Assembly (NCBI GenBank): GCA_041447245.1
Contig: JBGMEA010000005.1
Span: 1-36,913, forward strand
Direction: 5' to 3'
DNA: 36,913 nucleotides
Origin: JBGMEA01 sp041447245
GTDB lineage: Bacteria; Bacillota; Clostridia; Eubacteriales; Anaerofustaceae
Below the pieces are notes generated by a model, which was given only the letters and a program-made list of their open reading frames with translations, made no database searches and was not told the origin of the DNA. The stretch's first letter is position 1, and each line of letters begins with the position of its first letter. The translations under genes and the position numbers were made by a program. Positions 33,345 through 36,913 of this stretch are shown here, one piece after another.

Positions 33345-33480
33345 GAAAAAACAAAAGAAAATCAATGAGATTCCACTTTTGCACTTTTCGGACGGCTTCG
33401 GCAACTTTTTCCTGAAACTCTGATATTTCTATAAAAAAACCTTTATTTTTTGACACATTTTATATATAATAATATGGCGT

Positions 33481-33557
33481 CGGGATGTGGCTCAGCTTGG
33501 TAGAGCGCTTGGTTCGGGACCAAGAGGCCGGAGGTTCGAATCCTCTCATTCCGACCA
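33481..33557 (+). tRNA. tRNA-Pro (anticodon CGG)
   Basis: A 77-base tRNA with encoded CCA. Acceptor CGGGATG pairs with CATTCCG (one G-U), discriminator A, then CCA (33555-33557). Anticodon stem CTTGG/CCAAG with loop TTCGGGA gives CGG at 33515-33517, followed by G as usual for proline. T-arm GAGG-TTCGAAT-CCTC is canonical. An AT-rich upstream stretch (TTGACA at 33450, TATAAT at 33465) holds the likely promoter, though these two hexamers are too close to act together. Confidence 0.97.
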
Positions 33558-33769
33558 TTTTTTATACTCCTTTGCTTTTTGGGCATAGGGGGCTTTTTTT
33601 GTTTTCGGAACAAGCAGATCTATCTGTATCTATTATTAGGATTTCTTTTGAGCAGCATCGTTTCTTCCTGATTTGAATTGATCAATCCGATAAACCATGC
33701 AAAAGCACTTGACGAACAAAACGAACCGATGTACCTTTAACATAGATCATTGTTTAAACGGGGTGCTTT

Positions 33770-34666
33770 ATGAAACGGTATGATTTGCCAACTCCTCAAA
33801 CCATATCCGAAGGGCTTCAGTCCTTTGGTTATATTCCCGATGCCAACACCGCCAATGTGCTTTATTATGCGATGGTGTTGGATAAACCTCTGCTGATCGA
33901 AGGTCCTGCTGGAGCAGGGAAAACCGAATTGGCAAAAGCGTTCGGAAAATTCCTGGGCAGGGATCTGATCCGGCTGCAGTGCTATGAAGGCATTGACGAA
34001 AGCAAGGCATTGTATGAATGGAATTATCAAAAGCAGCTGTTGCACATTCAATCCGTCAATTCATCCGACTATGTTTCCACCGATGCGGATAAAGAGATCT
34101 ATACGGAAGATTTTCTGTTGGAGCGTCCATTACTGAGGGCAATTCGAACCGAGGTGCCGCAGATTTTATTGATTGATGAAATCGACAAGAGTGATGAAGA
34201 ATTTGAGAGTTTTCTGTTGGAAATTCTGTCCGACTGGCAAGTCAGCATTCCGGAAATCGGAACAGTGAGGGCAAAAAGCATTCCTTTTGTGATTCTCACC
34301 AGCAACAATTCCCGCGCGCTGAGTGAAGCATTGCGCCGCAGATGCCTGTATTTATATTTGGACTATCCGAATGAAGAAAGGGAACTTGCAATCCTGAAGC
34401 TGGATTTTCCCGACCTTCTTGATGCACTGGGCACGCAGGCACTCACGTTTGTGCGCCGCGTCCGTTTGCTGAGGCTGAAAAAGCATCCGAGCATCAGCGA
34501 AGTGCTGGACTGGGTTCGTATCCTTGACGAATCCGAGATCACGCATCTGAGCGAAGAATCGGTCACAGAAACTTTGAATATTCTGCTGAAGCATCAACAG
34601 GACTGCATACAGGTTACACAAGTCATGAAACAGGAACATTGGCTCGATGGAAACGATCGTACTTAG
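33770..34666 (+). CDS. MoxR-type AAA+ ATPase (CoxD-like)
   Basis: A 298-residue AAA+ ATPase of the MoxR class. Walker A is GPAGAGKT at 45-52, Walker B QILLIDEIDK near 131-140, sensor 1 in ILTSNNSRALSEAL, and the arginine finger region ALRRRCLYLYLDYP. MoxR proteins work as chaperones with VWA-domain partners for metal-cofactor or complex assembly. The next gene overlaps by 20 bp and encodes such a partner. In CO dehydrogenase operons the pair is CoxD/CoxE, but no molybdenum hydroxylase is present here. Confidence 0.92.
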   Translation: MKRYDLPTPQTISEGLQSFGYIPDANTANVLYYAMVLDKPLLIEGPAGAGKTELAKAFGKFLGRDLIRLQCYEGIDESKALYEWNYQKQLLHIQSVNSSDYVSTDADKEIYTEDFLLERPLLRAIRTEVPQILLIDEIDKSDEEFESFLLEILSDWQVSIPEIGTVRAKSIPFVILTSNNSRALSEALRRRCLYLYLDYPNEERELAILKLDFPDLLDALGTQALTFVRRVRLLRLKKHPSISEVLDWVRILDESEITHLSEESVTETLNILLKHQQDCIQVTQVMKQEHWLDGNDRT

Positions 34667-35993
34667 ATTTGCCGAACTGCTTCGGGCATCTGGAATTTCC
34701 GTATCGACGCAGGAAATCACGGATTGCATTCGCCTGATAAAAGAATCGGATATTCCGCGGATCGGGAAATATGAATTCTATCAGATCCTGAATACCGCCA
34801 TGATCAAGACACCTTGGGGGTCGGATTATGCCGCATGGCTTGTGGAATTGTACATTGAACCGGACACAGAAATACTGAATGACCGGCTCGGGCTTCTCTC
34901 AAGGGGATCCGGAAACGGAGGGAAAAATGCAACTGCCCGCTCAGACGAACAACTGCTTCAGGCAGTCCTCTCCGGAAATTCCGCGTTTTTATATACGGCA
35001 GTGCGAAATTCCGGTTTCATCTTGGATATTTTGATGGAAGATGATACCCTTGCACTGGAACATTTTCAGGAGCAAAGCGGACGAAATAACATTGCAAAAC
35101 GTTTAAAAGACCTGTACGAAAGCAAAGAACTCACTGAAGATGCTTATCTTTCCTCATTGTCCTGCATTGCGGAATGGGATGAATTTCTGAAAGAAGAGAT
35201 TGATCGTCTTGCGGAGCGAAATATGAGCCGCAGATTTCTGCTGAATAAATTAGAGCATCACAATCCGCGTACCGCTTCCTTTCTTGATGCAGGTGCTGAT
35301 ATGCTCTCCGACATGGAACGGGAAATGATGAAACTCGGGAAAAAAATCCCGTCAAGATTGGGCAGAAGGAAAAAACTCTCAAAAAGGGGAGCAGTCTCAC
35401 TTTCCCATACCGTTCGAAAATCAATAAAAACCGGGGGCGTTCCGCTAAAACTTCTGAAGGTCAGCCGAAAACGCACAAAACCGGATTTATGGATCTTATG
35501 TGACATGTCAAATTCCGTCAAGCAGTTTGTTTACTTTATTCTCATGTTTGCTTATTCCGCACAGGAACGGTACGGCAGCATCCGAACCTTTTTCTTTGTG
35601 GATCGAATAGTGGAAGCGACTGATCATTTTTTACGAACGGACTGGACTTACGCGCTGAATCATCTTCCTGCCATTCGGGGATATAATATGACCGGATATT
35701 CGCAATACGGATTGGCGTTTGAACAGTTTGAAGAAGAGTTTCTGCCGCAGCTCGGAGCAAAAACCACCGTGTTTATTTTGGGTGATGCGAAAAACAACGG
35801 AAGTAAAAACACAGGAGTGTCTGTCGTTGAGAAAATCGGAAGCCAAGCTTCCCATCTCTATTGGTTGAATCCTTATCCCGAATCCGAATGGCGAAGCTCC
35901 GACAGCGTGATGGAGCAGTACCGACCTTATTGCAGCGGTGTATTTCCCTGTTCCAATATCGAAGAACTGGAACGGTTTATTCAGTCAATCTGA
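34647..35993 (+). CDS. VWA-domain protein (CoxE-like), MoxR partner
   Basis: A 448-residue protein with a C-terminal von Willebrand A domain. The metal-ion site reads CDMSNS (Asp286, Ser288, Ser290), then Thr349 in YNMTGYSQYG and Asp near 380 in FILGDAKNNG, so the MIDAS is complete. The N-terminal 200 residues are helical, begin LRFAELLRASGISVSTQEITDCIRLI, and match CoxE/YehP-type proteins; a basic stretch (RLGRRKKLSKRG) leads into the VWA domain. Coupled to MoxR by a 20-bp overlap. The client protein is unknown. Confidence 0.9.
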   Translation: METIVLRFAELLRASGISVSTQEITDCIRLIKESDIPRIGKYEFYQILNTAMIKTPWGSDYAAWLVELYIEPDTEILNDRLGLLSRGSGNGGKNATARSDEQLLQAVLSGNSAFLYTAVRNSGFILDILMEDDTLALEHFQEQSGRNNIAKRLKDLYESKELTEDAYLSSLSCIAEWDEFLKEEIDRLAERNMSRRFLLNKLEHHNPRTASFLDAGADMLSDMEREMMKLGKKIPSRLGRRKKLSKRGAVSLSHTVRKSIKTGGVPLKLLKVSRKRTKPDLWILCDMSNSVKQFVYFILMFAYSAQERYGSIRTFFFVDRIVEATDHFLRTDWTYALNHLPAIRGYNMTGYSQYGLAFEQFEEEFLPQLGAKTTVFILGDAKNNGSKNTGVSVVEKIGSQASHLYWLNPYPESEWRSSDSVMEQYRPYCSGVFPCSNIEELERFIQSI

Positions 35994-36073
35994 AGGCTAC
36001 CCGCCCTTCATTTATGCTTCTTAACAGCAGAACAATAAAACTTCAGGGATGCAGAAAACAGCAATGGTAAAAA

Positions 36074-36087
36074 AACGGGTACCCGTT
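36074..36087. promoter_or_regulatory. Perfect palindrome before the DUF2284 gene
   Basis: AACGGGTACCCGTT, a 14-bp perfect palindrome 32 bp upstream of the start codon and 80 bp after the VWA gene. It may be an operator. The self-complementary centre makes a stable RNA hairpin unlikely. Confidence 0.45.
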
Positions 36088-36119
36088 GATCAAGTAAGCT
36101 GCTGCAGAAAGGATCGTTT

Positions 36120-36683
36120 ATGTACCAAATCAGAAAAACTGAAACTCTTGTTCCTGTTCGCGAAATTGTAAAACAGGATATCCATGCCGACAAGTATATC
36201 GAATATTGCAGACAATGCCCGAACTTCGGCATTAAATGGTCCTGCCCGCCATATGATTTCGATGTATCATCCGTCTGGAGCCGTTACGCGGATCTTAACT
36301 TGATTGCCGTACAGATTTATTTTGACGAAGCCCTCTTGAAAAAAACATATAGCGAGCAGGAGCTGAACCATATTCAGAATCGGTGTATTGAGGAAGTACG
36401 GATCGAATTGGATTGTGAACTGCTTGCGATGGAACAAACCACACCCGGCAGCCTGGCGCTTTATCCGGGAAGTTGCCTCCTGTGCGATTCCTGTTCCAGA
36501 ACCAGAGAAATGAAATGCGCACATCCGAACCAAATGCGATTTTCCATCGAGTCATTGGGCGGAGATGTCTCAGCATTGACAGAAAAGTATTTCGGCATCG
36601 AATTAAAATGGGCCAAAAGCGGAACATTGCCCGAATATCTCACTCTGGTATGCGGATTGCTGTGCGAAAAGAATCATGGGTAA
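36120..36683 (+). CDS. DUF2284 metal-binding protein
   Basis: A 187-residue protein rich in cysteine. The N-terminal set is Cys30, Cys33 and Cys42 in YCRQCPNFGIKWSCPPYD, and the second set is Cys119, Cys122, Cys125 and Cys133 in SCLLCDSCSRTREMKCAHP, followed by MRFSIESLGGDV. This is the DUF2284 pattern of predicted metal-binding proteins, seen in anaerobes and methanogens, with likely iron-sulfur clusters. Function unknown; a link to corrinoid metabolism is possible since a corrinoid protein lies 14 kb away, but that is weak. AAAGGAT precedes the ATG. Confidence 0.9.
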   Translation: MYQIRKTETLVPVREIVKQDIHADKYIEYCRQCPNFGIKWSCPPYDFDVSSVWSRYADLNLIAVQIYFDEALLKKTYSEQELNHIQNRCIEEVRIELDCELLAMEQTTPGSLALYPGSCLLCDSCSRTREMKCAHPNQMRFSIESLGGDVSALTEKYFGIELKWAKSGTLPEYLTLVCGLLCEKNHG

Positions 36684-36691
36684 CAAAATTA

Positions 36692-36707
36692 TTTGATTGC
36701 AATCAAA
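36692..36707. repeat. Perfect palindrome after the DUF2284 gene
   Basis: TTTGATTGCAATCAAA, 16 bp, starting nine bases after the stop codon. Its right part CAATCAAAAG recurs at 36731-36740 next to the insertion-sequence end. Confidence 0.45.
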
Positions 36708-36767
36708 AGAACCGCCAGCGGTGAACCAGTCAATCAAAAGTGGACAGAAAAAAAGACAACCGTTATC

Positions 36768-36804
36768 CAAAGCCCCGTACAGTTCAGAACTGTACGGGGC
36801 TTTG
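36768..36804. terminator. Hairpin at the end of the IS3 transposase gene
   Basis: CAAAGCCCCGTACAGTTC (36768-36785) and GAACTGTACGGGGCTTTG (36787-36804) are perfect 18-bp arms around one base. The transposase stop codon lies at the tip (36784-36786). No T-run follows on the minus strand, so it may stabilise the transcript or block outside transcription rather than terminate classically. Confidence 0.55.
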
Positions 36805-36912
36805 ATAGTTCAGAGCATAAGAAGGACGCTCGTGATTGAAATACTTCACATATTCATTCAACAAGGCTCGGATATCATTCGATTGAGCAAGGTGAAAGTC
36901 AATGCGCAACTC
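36784..36912 (-). CDS. IS3-family transposase OrfB, C-terminal end (partial)
   Basis: The minus-strand frame entering from the right edge encodes 42 residues ending at a TGA (36786-36784). It includes YVKYFNHERPSYALNYQSP followed by VQF, the usual C-terminal pattern of IS3 OrfB integrases (YFN-x-ERP-x-x-AL-x-Y-x-(S/T)P). The catalytic DDE residues lie outside the window. Confidence 0.85.
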   Translation of the reverse strand, partial: ELRIDFHLAQSNDIRALLNEYVKYFNHERPSYALNYQSPVQF

Positions 36913-36913
36913 T

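Larger units (their letters stand above)
36739..36913 (-). mobile_element. IS3-family insertion sequence, right part only
   Basis: The segment from about AGTGGACAG (36738) to the window edge includes the end of an IS3-family element: terminal sequence GTGGACAGAAAA is of the kind found in this family, followed by the transposase 3' end. The exact boundary and the other end cannot be seen. Confidence 0.7.

Noticed and set aside
33558..33769. Possible terminator or small gene after tRNA-Pro
   Set aside because: There are T-runs but no convincing stem, and the short frame that reads through the tRNA (33485-33676) is not credible.
36120..36683. Known corrinoid reductive activator as an identity for the DUF2284 protein
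   Set aside because: The cysteine pattern is that of DUF2284; no ASKHA ATPase or ferredoxin domain of such activators is present.

Overview
The window reads as chromosomal DNA of an anaerobic Gram-positive bacterium, most likely of class Clostridia. The grounds are indirect: moderate GC, strong Shine-Dalgarno sites close to AGGAGG, several TTG starts, near-consensus sigma-A promoters, a T-box riboswitch, clostridial-type protein families (YhaN/YhaO pair, ComEC, YibE/F, DtxR/MntR, zinc-dependent phospholipase C-like, DUF2284), and an orphan corrinoid protein. I cannot name a genus. Insertion-sequence pieces lie at both edges: the 3' end of an IS30-type transposase at the left and the C-terminus of an IS3-type transposase at the right.

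Left region (1-1095): no convincing gene beyond the transposase end. It holds two direct copies, 253 bp long and about 98% identical, of an element with several potential hairpins. Two of the six differences between copies turn a Watson-Crick pair into a G-U pair or back, which suggests a structured RNA rather than a protein. A palindrome follows each copy.

Minus-strand block (1096-8412): class II fumarase followed by malic enzyme (fumarate to malate to pyruvate), then, in order of transcription, an OmpR-type response regulator, its histidine kinase, a MarR regulator and FtsH. A consensus promoter with an inverted repeat at the predicted start of transcription precedes marR-ftsH.

Plus-strand block (8504-19346): a YhaO-like nuclease and YhaN-like ATPase pair coupled to the tRNA thiolase MnmA and a small membrane protein; then a small-multidrug-export-type membrane protein, a large membrane-anchored protein of unknown function, a TtcA-like tRNA thiolase, and a two-gene ABC exporter.

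Aromatic/corrinoid region (19395-23710): a perfect sigma-A promoter and a T-box leader (candidate specifier UAC, tyrosine) control a phenylacetate-CoA ligase. Next come a TetR regulator, a divergently transcribed corrinoid protein with palindromes in its promoter region, a DtxR/MntR metalloregulator and a phospholipase C-like protein.

Plus-strand operon (23969-31903): metallo-beta-lactamase-fold hydrolase, YibE/F, ComEC, HolA, a GNAT acetyltransferase, a PHP phosphatase and an MFS transporter, ending in a stem shared with the convergent rhomboid-like gene. A metallophosphoesterase, tRNA-Pro(CGG), a MoxR-VWA pair and a DUF2284 metal-binding protein complete the window.

The most interesting items are the duplicated structured element, the tyrosine-type T-box on an acyl-CoA ligase next to corrinoid metabolism, the palindrome-controlled marR-ftsH operon, and the unexplained membrane protein at 14454-16154.
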